Origin: an uncultured Lachnospiraceae bacterium
GTDB lineage: Bacteria > Bacillota > Clostridia > Lachnospirales > Lachnospiraceae
Assembly (NCBI GenBank): GCA_902793685.1
Contig: CADBEN010000018.1
Coordinates: 1 to 43,359, forward strand
Direction: 5' to 3'
DNA length: 43,359 nucleotides
In this document: positions 1 to 6,835 of the stretch, piece by piece
Layout of the letters: every line of letters starts with the position of its first letter
Position numbering within the stretch: position 1 is the stretch's first letter
Notes under the pieces: generated by a model
The model's input: the letters and a program-made list of their open reading frames with translations, nothing else
Told to the model about the DNA's origin: nothing
Databases searched by the model: none
Position numbers and translations under genes: made by a program

Positions 1-12
1 ACGATACTGCCG

Positions 13-37
13 CCGGTCAGAGCTGACGCTCTGCCGG
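13..37. other. Hairpin of unknown role at window edge
   Basis: CCGG(T)CAGAG at 13-22 pairs with CTCTGCCGG at 29-37, a nine-pair stem with one bulged T and a 6-nt loop. No T-run follows on either strand, so it is not a standard terminator. It may belong to whatever lies left of the window, such as a mobile-element end or a gene's leader. Confidence 0.35.
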
Positions 38-59
38 TCGGCACTCACCAACAACCACT

Positions 60-78
60 GACTATACACCGTATAGTC
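60..78. promoter_or_regulatory. Perfect dyad, candidate TetR operator
   Basis: GACTATAC and GTATAGTC form perfect 8-bp arms around ACC. Weaker flanking pairing (AACCA at 53-57 with TGGTT at 83-87) extends it. Length and composition resemble TetR-family operators. It lies just beyond the 3' end of the TetR-type gene, so if that protein binds here the controlled promoter would be that of a gene to the left, outside the window. That link is inference. Confidence 0.45.
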
Positions 79-141
79 TAACTGGTTGGGAAAGTACTAA
101 TTAAAACATTGAGACGAAGCCGTAGAAAAAGAAAACATCTC

Positions 142-663
142 TCAGAAAAATATCTTCCGGAGATTCTCCGGCATGGAATGGAACATCATCTGCACAACGG
201 TTTCCGCCGAAGTGATGTTGTCGGTCAGGACCCACTCCCGCGTCATGCCGACGGCGCCCATACAATAAAACCGGATACTGTAAGAGAGCTGGGTATCGAG
301 AATATCGGTACCCAGTTTTTCCTTTGCGAGCTCCGTATAGCGCTTCGTAAAGTATTCCACCATATAGTGCCAGAGAGCATTCTGGGAAGAATCTTCATAG
401 GCGCGCTTGTAAAACAGGATCTCCTGCTTCATCCGGTTCATCCCTGCAGCTGCAGAGGCGACAGAGGTTATATCAGTGCCATAGGCATCTGTACAGAACA
501 TCCAGGCCACCAGGTCATACTTGTTTTTGAAATGGTAATAAAAGGTCGGCCGTTCAATATCGGCCGCCTTACAGATCTCTGTCACGCGGATCTTATCGAT
601 GGGTTTGTGCTTCATGATCGCCCGCATCTTATCCGCGATCCACAGCTTGGTGATCTCAGCCAT
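142..663 (-). CDS. TetR/AcrR-family transcriptional regulator
   Basis: A 173-aa protein of usual TetR length. The N-terminal helix-turn-helix is clear at about residues 25-57 (VTEICKAADIERPTFYYHF), where the family's typical A/G-[IV]-x-x-x-T-[FL]-Y-x-[HY]-F pattern is visible. The C-terminal ligand and dimer domain has no recognisable specificity. I chose the ATG at 663 over the in-frame GTG at 669 because a GAAAGAG ribosome site sits about 9 nt upstream of it. It diverges from the radical SAM gene. The intergenic stretch holds a small dyad, TTGTT-N4-AACAA at 759-772, and a stronger dyad lies downstream at 60-78; either could be its operator. Family is certain, target unknown. Confidence 0.9.
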   Translation of the reverse strand: MAEITKLWIADKMRAIMKHKPIDKIRVTEICKAADIERPTFYYHFKNKYDLVAWMFCTDAYGTDITSVASAAAGMNRMKQEILFYKRAYEDSSQNALWHYMVEYFTKRYTELAKEKLGTDILDTQLSYSIRFYCMGAVGMTREWVLTDNITSAETVVQMMFHSMPENLRKIFF

Positions 664-826
664 AAACACACTCTTTCTTACAAAAATGGAATTATGTAAG
701 GTTATCTTTCAGAATTGTAGTTCTGTATGTGGATTCTTGCAAGGGATCTGTGTAAACTTTGTTCATAAACAAGAACAGTCAGGGCAGAACCCCCGGGAAC
801 TGCCTCTTTTGAAAGGATGGACGAAT

Positions 827-1708
827 ATGCATTTTACAGGAACCATATACAGAAACCCTTATTGGCCCACATGGCCGCTGTTGGAGATCACCCAGGGCTG
901 CACCCACAACAGGTGCAAGTTCTGTACGATGTACAAAGAAGTGCCCTTCCGGATGTCTCCGATGGAATGGATCGAGGAGGATCTGAAGGAGCTTGCAGAG
1001 AGTGATCCGAATGCCCGGACGATCAAGCTGCTCTCGGTCAATCCTCTGGTCCTGGCCTATGATAAGCTGGCTCCGATCTTTGAGATGATCCGCAAATATC
1101 TGCCGAAGATGGAATACATCTATCTCGCGGGAAGAGTCACAGATCTGAAAAACAAGACGGTGGACGAGCTGAAGAAGCTGAAGGAGCTTGGAATGCGTGA
1201 GATCTCCCTCGGTGTGGAAAGCGGCGATGACTGGACCCTGGACCGGATTCATAAGGGATACCATGCGGAAGACATCCTGGAACAGTGCCATAAACTTGAG
1301 GAAGCCGGCATCGATTACTGGATGACCTTCCTGAACGGCGTTGCGGGAAGATCCCACAGCCGGGAACACGCCATCAACTCTGCGAAGATCTTCAGCCAGT
1401 GCAAGCCTATGCTGGTTGGAACCGGCGGACTGACGCTGTTCCCTGGAACACCCCTTCTGGAGGAGGCACAGCGCGGCGAATTCGATCCGCTTTCAGAGAA
1501 GGAAATGCTGGAGGAGCTGAAACTCTTTGTTGAGAATCTGACCTGCGACTGCTCCTTCATCACCCACCATACGATCTCCGGCACCAACCTCACAGGCCCG
1601 GACTTTCTTGCCAGAAAAGATAAGATCGTTGCCGCGCTGGAGCGTCAGATCAGCCACGGCGATCTGGACTGGATGGCGGCGCTGCGCCGGAACAAAAGAA
1701 CGCTGTAA
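827..1708 (+). CDS. Radical SAM protein of unknown substrate
   Basis: A 293-aa radical SAM enzyme. The cluster-binding cysteines are C25, C30 and C33 (GCTHNRCKFC), a CX4CX2C spacing rather than the usual CX3CX2C. A TIM-barrel-like body follows, with the ISLGVESGDD segment typical of Elp3/MiaB-like radical SAM barrels. The frame stays open to 599, but the ATG at 827 has a GAAAGGA ribosome site 811-817 and begins the conserved part, so the upstream 76 codons are probably not translated. There is no B12-binding, TRAM or SPASM domain, so it is a minimal single-domain member. It stands alone between a divergent regulator and unrelated genes, and the context gives no substrate. Confidence 0.88.
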   Translation: MHFTGTIYRNPYWPTWPLLEITQGCTHNRCKFCTMYKEVPFRMSPMEWIEEDLKELAESDPNARTIKLLSVNPLVLAYDKLAPIFEMIRKYLPKMEYIYLAGRVTDLKNKTVDELKKLKELGMREISLGVESGDDWTLDRIHKGYHAEDILEQCHKLEEAGIDYWMTFLNGVAGRSHSREHAINSAKIFSQCKPMLVGTGGLTLFPGTPLLEEAQRGEFDPLSEKEMLEELKLFVENLTCDCSFITHHTISGTNLTGPDFLARKDKIVAALERQISHGDLDWMAALRRNKRTL

Positions 1709-1740
1709 TAAGATGCCGAGTGAGCTCCGAACGAGTATAC

Positions 1741-1779
1741 GAATTATGCTGTGCCACGGGTCTGCTTATGGCATAATTC
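1741..1779. repeat. Inverted repeat between genes
   Basis: GAATTATGC (1741-1749) and GCATAATTC (1771-1779) are perfect 9-bp arms around 21 nt. No T-run follows, so a terminator is doubtful. An operator for the downstream 478-aa gene, about 70 bp away, or a processed RNA hairpin are alternatives. Confidence 0.4.
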
Positions 1780-1846
1780 AGATATAGAGAAAACTGTTTG
1801 ACGGTTTAGCAGAACATTATGAGTAACAGGCAAAAGAGGAGAAGTA

Positions 1847-3283
1847 ATGTTTAAAGTCGATTATAAGAAGCTCATACTGTCTTTTAACGAATTCCACGAC
1901 CTTTCGGACAAGGATATGCCGCAATACGGAGAATACTGTCTGCTCGAACTGAAAACAGGAGATTATACTGCAGGCGGCTGGCTTCCGTCAGGGAACGGGA
2001 GTGCCGCAGCAGGAGAGTTCCTGCGCGGAACCGCCGATACCGTTGATTCGGAAGAGGTGGCAAGATGGCACTCTCTCGACCGCTACGACCTTACCGAGAT
2101 CCTTAAAGATGAAGAGATCGACTGGATAAATCTCGGACCCGAAGAAGAAGGCAGCCGCAATGTTCAGTTTAAGGAGTTTAAGTCGTTTGCAGACAGAAAG
2201 AACCCGAAACAGGAGCAGTTCTGCCTTTTGATCATGAAGGACGGAGGTCTGGCGGCAGGCAGATGGAATAAGTGGCGGGACGAGGCGGGAGGAGCTTTTA
2301 TCTATTCGTCGGCGCTGGCGAGCCACAGCTGGTACAAGGTATGGGCGTGGACGCCGCTTAGTTCTGATAAGTTCTTCGCAATGGAGGTGGAACGGGAGAA
2401 CGAGAAAAAGCGCGAAAGGAAACTGAATAAGAACCCTTCCGCCGATCCGGAACTGTTCAAATACGGAACAGACATCAACGTATATTACGAAAAAGCTTTG
2501 GAAAAGCTGCGTGAAGAATTCTATTGGGCCACTCTGCCGATGATGAGGAAAAAAACACCGGTCTGGCAGATTGCGCGTCTTCACGGCAAATATGTTTTCG
2601 GTCAGATCAGCAAAAACTATTATGATGATTCGGATATCGTGACCCCGTGGACAGAGGGCACCACCGCGGACGAGTTCATCGATTTCCTGTGCAGATATAC
2701 GCACGATACTGTGGAACACTCGAATCCGGAGGAGAAATTCAAGTTTGGCACGGACATAACGGTATATCTGGAAAAAGCTTTCAATAATGTAAAGAAGGAT
2801 TATCGCTGGCTTGACAAAAAGATGCTCGGTAAGGCCTGGCAGTACGATATACAGCGTGTTGACGGAGACCTTGAATTTGTCAGAAGATACCGGACCGAAG
2901 GCGAGTATTCAGTGTACGATGTCGAAAGCGCTGAACGTTTTATAGAGAGCGTGGAGTACGACTATCAGAGCGCGGCGCTTCAGGCAAATAAAACTGTGGC
3001 AAGTTATGCTCCTTCATTCGGCCATATCAGTCTGCACGGCTGGAATCTTGAGAGATATGTTTTCTATAAGCTGCAGTCAGGCGACTACAAAGTGAGCGTA
3101 ACAGCCGGGGACCGCGTGGCCGGCGGCAGCAGGGAATTTTTCATCACACCGTACTGCTTCGAGGCAAAGACCTACGAGGAATTCCTGGACCGCTATCTGG
3201 AGATCGTTCCGGACTATTCCTTCGGGCTAGGCAGGAAGGAGCTTCTGCCTGACAAAGAACTGAAGAAATTCCTTGGGTATTAA
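1847..3283 (+). CDS. Hypothetical protein with two pairs of internal repeats
   Basis: A 478-aa protein I do not recognise, with a good ribosome site (GAGGAGAAG) just before the ATG. No signal peptide or membrane segment is seen, so it should be cytosolic. Internal duplication is visible: residues ~28-95 and ~122-175 share a pattern of [YF]CLL-x-[LM]K-x-G then AGxW, and two later units (~205-300 and ~300-365) each start FK[YF]GTDI[NT]VY-x-EKA and continue with an aromatic-rich stretch. A Lys/Glu/Arg-rich charged segment joins the pairs at ~180-200. Its C-terminus overlaps the upstream extension of the next frame. The aromatic-rich, acidic, repetitive make-up resembles orphan or immunity-like proteins of Clostridia, but that is only an impression. 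Confidence 0.75.
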   Translation: MFKVDYKKLILSFNEFHDLSDKDMPQYGEYCLLELKTGDYTAGGWLPSGNGSAAAGEFLRGTADTVDSEEVARWHSLDRYDLTEILKDEEIDWINLGPEEEGSRNVQFKEFKSFADRKNPKQEQFCLLIMKDGGLAAGRWNKWRDEAGGAFIYSSALASHSWYKVWAWTPLSSDKFFAMEVERENEKKRERKLNKNPSADPELFKYGTDINVYYEKALEKLREEFYWATLPMMRKKTPVWQIARLHGKYVFGQISKNYYDDSDIVTPWTEGTTADEFIDFLCRYTHDTVEHSNPEEKFKFGTDITVYLEKAFNNVKKDYRWLDKKMLGKAWQYDIQRVDGDLEFVRRYRTEGEYSVYDVESAERFIESVEYDYQSAALQANKTVASYAPSFGHISLHGWNLERYVFYKLQSGDYKVSVTAGDRVAGGSREFFITPYCFEAKTYEEFLDRYLEIVPDYSFGLGRKELLPDKELKKFLGY

Positions 3284-3332
3284 AGCAGTTGTTTGCAGAC
3301 TCATTTTAGAAGCGGGGATTAAAACAGAATCA

Positions 3333-3866
3333 ATGAGAATAATCTATAGCAGCGGAGATCTTCTGCTTGGACAGTCCGGGGAAACTTATTACCTGCGCAC
3401 GGGAGAACGATCGTATCAATTGTCGTCTAATAGCTATGAGCCGTGCCTGTATATCGAAGGGCCTGATGGTTTTTGCATTACGATCCATCACGCCTTTACT
3501 TTGGATGAGCTCTGCAGTACAGCGCAGACGAACGGCTCGATGGAGATGATCACGGGCGATAAATATGATATGCAGGGTATCTGTATGCTGCTGCGAAAAG
3601 CCCTGACTCTGTCGATAGAATCTGTGGACATCGGTTACCTGGAAGCCCGCTGTTTTATGGACTATCTGGAGGAACGCGGTGCGGTATCTGAGGAGACCGC
3701 AGTGCCGCTTGCGGACCGGGGAATTGAGAATCCGAATGTGATGAATTCTATGCTGCATGCCAAAAAGGTACGCAGGACGAATGATGCAAGATACTATATA
3801 GCGAAATCTCCTGCCGGAGCTGATAGAAAAATACGACAGATTCCCGATCTTCGGGATATGCGTTGA
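3333..3866 (+). CDS. Hypothetical protein, probably frameshifted near its C-terminus
   Basis: Unrecognised, 177 aa as it reads, starting at ATG 3333 (M-R-I-I-Y-S-S). The frame is open back to 3273 inside the previous gene, but that part is unlikely to be real. The end of the ORF is probably wrong. In the +1 frame a 39-codon open stretch from 3802 to a TGA at 3919-3921 encodes a plausible C-terminus (LPELIEKYDR then FPIFGIC). That TGA overlaps the next gene's GTG start as GTGA, typical of translational coupling, and ELIEKYDR recurs in frame in the gene at 5201. So the intact protein probably ran to 3921 and one base was gained, or two lost, near 3800-3812; a sequencing error is equally possible. 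Function unknown. Confidence 0.6.
   Translation: MRIIYSSGDLLLGQSGETYYLRTGERSYQLSSNSYEPCLYIEGPDGFCITIHHAFTLDELCSTAQTNGSMEMITGDKYDMQGICMLLRKALTLSIESVDIGYLEARCFMDYLEERGAVSEETAVPLADRGIENPNVMNSMLHAKKVRRTNDARYYIAKSPAGADRKIRQIPDLRDMR
3817..3841 (+). repeat. 25-bp exact direct repeat, copy 1
   Basis: The 25 bases at 3817-3841 are identical to 5231-5255. In both places the segment encodes ELIEKYDR, here in the frame +1 to the annotated ORF. It points to a shared or duplicated coding segment between two neighbouring orphan genes. Confidence 0.8.
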
Positions 3867-3917
3867 CGGATTCTGCAGGGAAGTGCTTTTCCGGGTGTGC
3901 GATATGGAGGATGTGTT

Positions 3918-4955
3918 GTGAAGCTTGGTATTATCGGAACAGGTAAGATCGTACATGAAGCTCTTTTTGCCATGGAGGAGATCACTGAGATCGAGCGTAC
4001 GGCAATATTTGCGAGACCTAAGAGCCGGGAAAAGGGTGAAAAACTGGCAGAACAGTACGGGATCGGCAAAGTTTATACAGACTACGCAGAACTCCTCTCT
4101 GACAGCGGTGTTGACTGCGTGTACATCGGCCTCGTCAACAGCGCGCACTATCCTTATGCAAAGCAGGCGCTGCTTGCGGGTGTGAATGTTATTCTGGAGA
4201 AACCGTTTGTCTCCACAATGGCGGAAGCCGGGGAACTTGCATCGATCGCAGCGGAGAAGGGAGTCTTCTGCCTTGAGGCCATTACGACCCTGCACAGTAA
4301 AGTGTTTGAGAAGATGGCAGAGATCCTGCCGAAGCTCGGGACTTTGAAGATGGCCCAGTGCAATTTCTCACAGTATTCCAGCAGATACAAGAAGTATCTG
4401 GCCGGTGAGATCGAACCAGCCTTTGATCCGGATCTGTCGGGAGGCGCACTGTATGATATCAATCTCTATAATGTCTATCTGACGATCGGTCTTCTCGGTG
4501 CTCCGAAGGATGCGAAGTATTTCCCGAACCTTGGATTTAACGGGATCGACACATCCGGAACGGCAGTCCTCTGCTATGATGGAGTGACGGCAGTCTGTAC
4601 GGGGGCTAAGGATTCGGACAGCCCGTCATTTGCGATATTCCAGGGCGAGAACGGCTGGATGCGGCTCATTGGCAAGCCGAATACTATGGAAGGCGTCGAG
4701 TATGAGTTTGCTGATGACACGAAGCCGCCTGTCCCCAATGCTGCGGGGGGTATGAGCCGCGTGATGGAGCGCGGAAAGTTCACGGCTCCGGAGATGAGGC
4801 ACCGCATGACACAGGAGTTCAGGGATTTCGCCCGGATCGTCGATACCGGGGATGATGCGGCTGCGGCGGCATTCCTTGAGAAGTCTGTCGCGGTCATGAC
4901 AGCGCTGGAGACGGCGAGAAAAAGTGCGGGGATACGGTTCGCGGTGGATGAGTGA
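3918..4955 (+). CDS. Gfo/Idh/MocA-family oxidoreductase
   Basis: A 345-aa NAD(P)-dependent dehydrogenase. The N-terminal Rossmann fold starts directly with LGIIGTGKI, and the family's EKPF motif (E94-K95-P96), whose Lys is the catalytic base region, is intact. The C-terminal alpha/beta substrate domain is complete and length is normal. I chose GTG 3918 because GGAGG (3906-3910) is correctly spaced and the preceding reading frame ends in the overlapping GTGA. The related groups oxidise or reduce sugars, inositols and trans-dihydrodiols; the sequence alone does not give the substrate. Neighbours are unknown proteins, so no pathway can be assigned. Confidence 0.9.
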   Translation: MKLGIIGTGKIVHEALFAMEEITEIERTAIFARPKSREKGEKLAEQYGIGKVYTDYAELLSDSGVDCVYIGLVNSAHYPYAKQALLAGVNVILEKPFVSTMAEAGELASIAAEKGVFCLEAITTLHSKVFEKMAEILPKLGTLKMAQCNFSQYSSRYKKYLAGEIEPAFDPDLSGGALYDINLYNVYLTIGLLGAPKDAKYFPNLGFNGIDTSGTAVLCYDGVTAVCTGAKDSDSPSFAIFQGENGWMRLIGKPNTMEGVEYEFADDTKPPVPNAAGGMSRVMERGKFTAPEMRHRMTQEFRDFARIVDTGDDAAAAAFLEKSVAVMTALETARKSAGIRFAVDE

Positions 4956-5200
4956 GACTATGGTATGATGGAGAAAACGGGTTTCAGGGAATTCGGCAGA
5001 TCGTGAACAGCCTGATATTCGTTCCTGCTGTGAAAGACTTGATTTCCGGCGCACCCGGCACCTTTGTTTCTTGTTATTTGCAGATGTTTTACGTGTCATT
5101 CATCTTTCCCTGGATGATAAAGCACTTCGAGAAAACATGATGTATACCAAATCCCGGTTCGTCATTCTTTCGATAAAACCCGGCTTTGCAGGTGAATCAA

Positions 5201-5806
5201 ATGCGTGAATTGATCAATGATCCTTTTTATGAGCTGATAGAAAAATACGACAGATGCATCATTGACTATTGTCTTATCGAAGACGATACGCCGCATCAGG
5301 GATACCGTTCTCATAAAGATGCTGTGCTGTTCGCAATGCTCAAAGTAATCGAACGGTATATCGATGAGCAGTTAAAATCAGAGATCAACTATTGCAGGAA
5401 AGTCCAGGACGAACCATTCCCCTGGAATCTGGATATAGGGAAAGCAAAGGCTTATCAGATCGATCCTGCAGCGTTATTCCATATTCCGAAGATATTGCGG
5501 ACCGACCGCATAGGCCAAAGATTCTATGACTGCAAATTCCCGGATCCCTTAAAGGGTGAACAGATCCCGTATTGGTACGCTTTCTGGGAGACCCCGCATA
5601 CCTCAGGTTACGGGCCCGATGAATTCCGCAAGGTCAACTCAGTTTTATTCCCTGAAGGAACAGATGAACTTGAAATATATGAGTGGACAACAGACTGGTC
5701 CAACTATTTTGAGGCCGGACATGAATGGTGGGGTACTGCATGCTGGAGTGTATATGATAAGCGCATGAACAGATACATTGTTATCATGGCAGACACAACA
5801 GACTGA
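5201..5806 (+). CDS. Hypothetical protein, cytosolic, Trp/Tyr-rich
   Basis: A 201-aa protein I do not recognise. ATG 5201 follows AGGTGA at 5190-5195; the frame opens at a TTG 5 codons upstream. There is no signal peptide or membrane segment. It is acidic and rich in aromatics, with a distinctive C-terminal half (YWYAFWETPHTSGY, then EWTTDW and HEWWGTACWSVYD). Small, soluble, Trp-rich proteins beside other orphans are often immunity or antitoxin-like, but nothing here proves that. Residues 11-18 (ELIEKYDR) match, at DNA level, the out-of-frame tail of the gene at 3333. The 245 bp before it holds no convincing gene; a 62-codon frame at 4952-5140 lacks a ribosome site. Confidence 0.7.
   Translation: MRELINDPFYELIEKYDRCIIDYCLIEDDTPHQGYRSHKDAVLFAMLKVIERYIDEQLKSEINYCRKVQDEPFPWNLDIGKAKAYQIDPAALFHIPKILRTDRIGQRFYDCKFPDPLKGEQIPYWYAFWETPHTSGYGPDEFRKVNSVLFPEGTDELEIYEWTTDWSNYFEAGHEWWGTACWSVYDKRMNRYIVIMADTTD
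5231..5255 (+). repeat. 25-bp exact direct repeat, copy 2
   Basis: Identical to 3817-3841. Here it lies in frame near the start of the 201-aa gene and encodes residues 11-18. Confidence 0.8.
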
Positions 5807-5859
5807 TAATGCAAAACAGGCCGTTCATTGACGGCGACAGCGGAGATGGGAAAAACATT

Positions 5860-6204
5860 ATGAAAAACAGCAGCTATTCGAAGGCAAAGGTACTGACGCT
5901 GATTCCGATTATTGTTCTGGCGGTCATAGTGCTCTGTATGGTACTTGCGGCAATACTTGAAGTACCCACAAGCAGAGGCGCGCTTTATACGATCCTGGCA
6001 CTAGCCGGCCTGATGGGTGTATTTATAGCACCATTGCCGTGCCTGGTGATGGCCATTTTGGGAACGATGTTTGCTGCGAAAGCAGGAAAGGAAGGCGTTT
6101 CAGGGGCCCGGTTATTCTTCGTGATGGGCATCATTGAGATCATTGTCTGTGCTGCAGGCGCATTTTTGTCGATCCTGATGTTCCTGGCCGGACTGGGTGT
6201 GTGA
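5860..6204 (+). CDS. Small integral membrane protein
   Basis: A 114-aa protein with three hydrophobic spans at about residues 10-32, 40-70 and 85-112, and only short polar termini. ATG 5860 is preferred to the frame's first ATG at 5809 because GGAGATGG lies just upstream and the protein then begins M-K-N-S-S. It resembles generic DUF4190-like membrane proteins of Bacillota, but I cannot name a family. Its stop is 18 nt before the next gene's ATG, with that gene's ribosome site in the gap, so the two are probably co-transcribed. Confidence 0.7.
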   Translation: MKNSSYSKAKVLTLIPIIVLAVIVLCMVLAAILEVPTSRGALYTILALAGLMGVFIAPLPCLVMAILGTMFAAKAGKEGVSGARLFFVMGIIEIIVCAAGAFLSILMFLAGLGV

Positions 6205-6221
6205 GAAAGGAGAAAAAACCG

Positions 6222-6626
6222 ATGATAAAATTTGTTTCAATGCTGCTGGCGGCTGTGCTCAGCGCTTCGCTTCTTGCGGGATGCGGTGCTTCCCGCAGCT
6301 CCGGTCAGCAGCCGACGGAAAAAGTTCAGGAGAAGGCGGGCACAGACACAGCCGCAGACACAGCCGCAAACTCCGACGTTTATCTGGTCTATGTCAGGGA
6401 CGCAGAGACCATGGATCCGATTCCGGGTGCCAGAGTGCAGTTCTGTTCCGATGTTATGTGCCAGAAGGGCAAGACCGACGAAAACGGCCTGGCTGAATTC
6501 CATTCGGAACCCGGAACATATACAGTGCACTTTATGAAGGCCCCCGATGGCTATGCGGATAGTACGGAGGAGTTCACGCTCGACAAAGATAAGCGTGAGG
6601 CGACCTATTTCCTGAAAAAACAATGA
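6222..6626 (+). CDS. Lipoprotein with a SpaA/Cna-B-like prealbumin fold
   Basis: A 134-aa secreted lipoprotein. The signal peptide ends in a lipobox (LLAGC, Cys at residue ~20), followed by a Thr/Ala-rich linker. A single beta domain at about residues 50-134 carries the prealbumin-type pattern found in SpaA/Cna-B repeats: VRDAETMDPIPGARVQF, then a T-D-E-N-G-L-A turn and GTYTVHFMKAPDGY. Such domains usually stiffen surface adhesins or pilins; a single unit on a lipid anchor more likely acts as a small binding or spacer module. The ATG follows AAAGGAG at 6206-6212. The Lys and Asn needed for an isopeptide bond cannot be assigned with confidence. Confidence 0.8.
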   Translation: MIKFVSMLLAAVLSASLLAGCGASRSSGQQPTEKVQEKAGTDTAADTAANSDVYLVYVRDAETMDPIPGARVQFCSDVMCQKGKTDENGLAEFHSEPGTYTVHFMKAPDGYADSTEEFTLDKDKREATYFLKKQ

Positions 6627-6636
6627 GGAAATCAAA

Positions 6637-6770
6637 ATGAAAAAGAAAACAATTGCACTGCCGCTGACGGCAGCGATGATCACTTTGACGCCTTCCTACC
6701 GCGTGCTGCCGGACGGAACGGTCCGTCAGGTCTATTTCTACTGTGTCGATATTTCCGAGTTTTCGGAAAG
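6637..6770 (+). pseudogene. Possible remnant of a secreted-protein gene
   Basis: A start codon with a nearby GAGGA encodes a signal-peptide-like beginning (MKKKTIALPLTAAMITL) followed by about 30 further residues. The open frame then runs through the strong terminator stem at 6771-6810, so its tail is not a real protein. This looks like the start of a secreted protein whose body has been deleted. It could also be chance. Confidence 0.3.
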
Positions 6771-6810
6771 AAATACCCCCTTTACCGGATGCCCGGCAAA
6801 GGGGGTATTT
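6771..6810. terminator. Bidirectional rho-independent terminator
   Basis: AAATACCCCCTTTACCGG pairs with CCGGCAAAGGGGGTATTT around a short loop, about 18 pairs with one mismatch. T-rich sequence follows on both sides. It separates the rightward lipoprotein genes from the leftward symporter gene. Confidence 0.9.
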
Positions 6811-6835
6811 GTATTTCTGAGATTATTCGGAACTG

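Noticed and set aside
599-826. N-terminal 76-residue extension of the radical SAM protein
   Set aside because: It overlaps the divergent TetR gene start, has no ribosome site, and the conserved protein begins at ATG 827 with a good site.
4952-5140. 62-codon open frame after the Gfo/Idh/MocA gene
   Set aside because: No ribosome site, atypical composition and no similarity I can recognise; probably chance.
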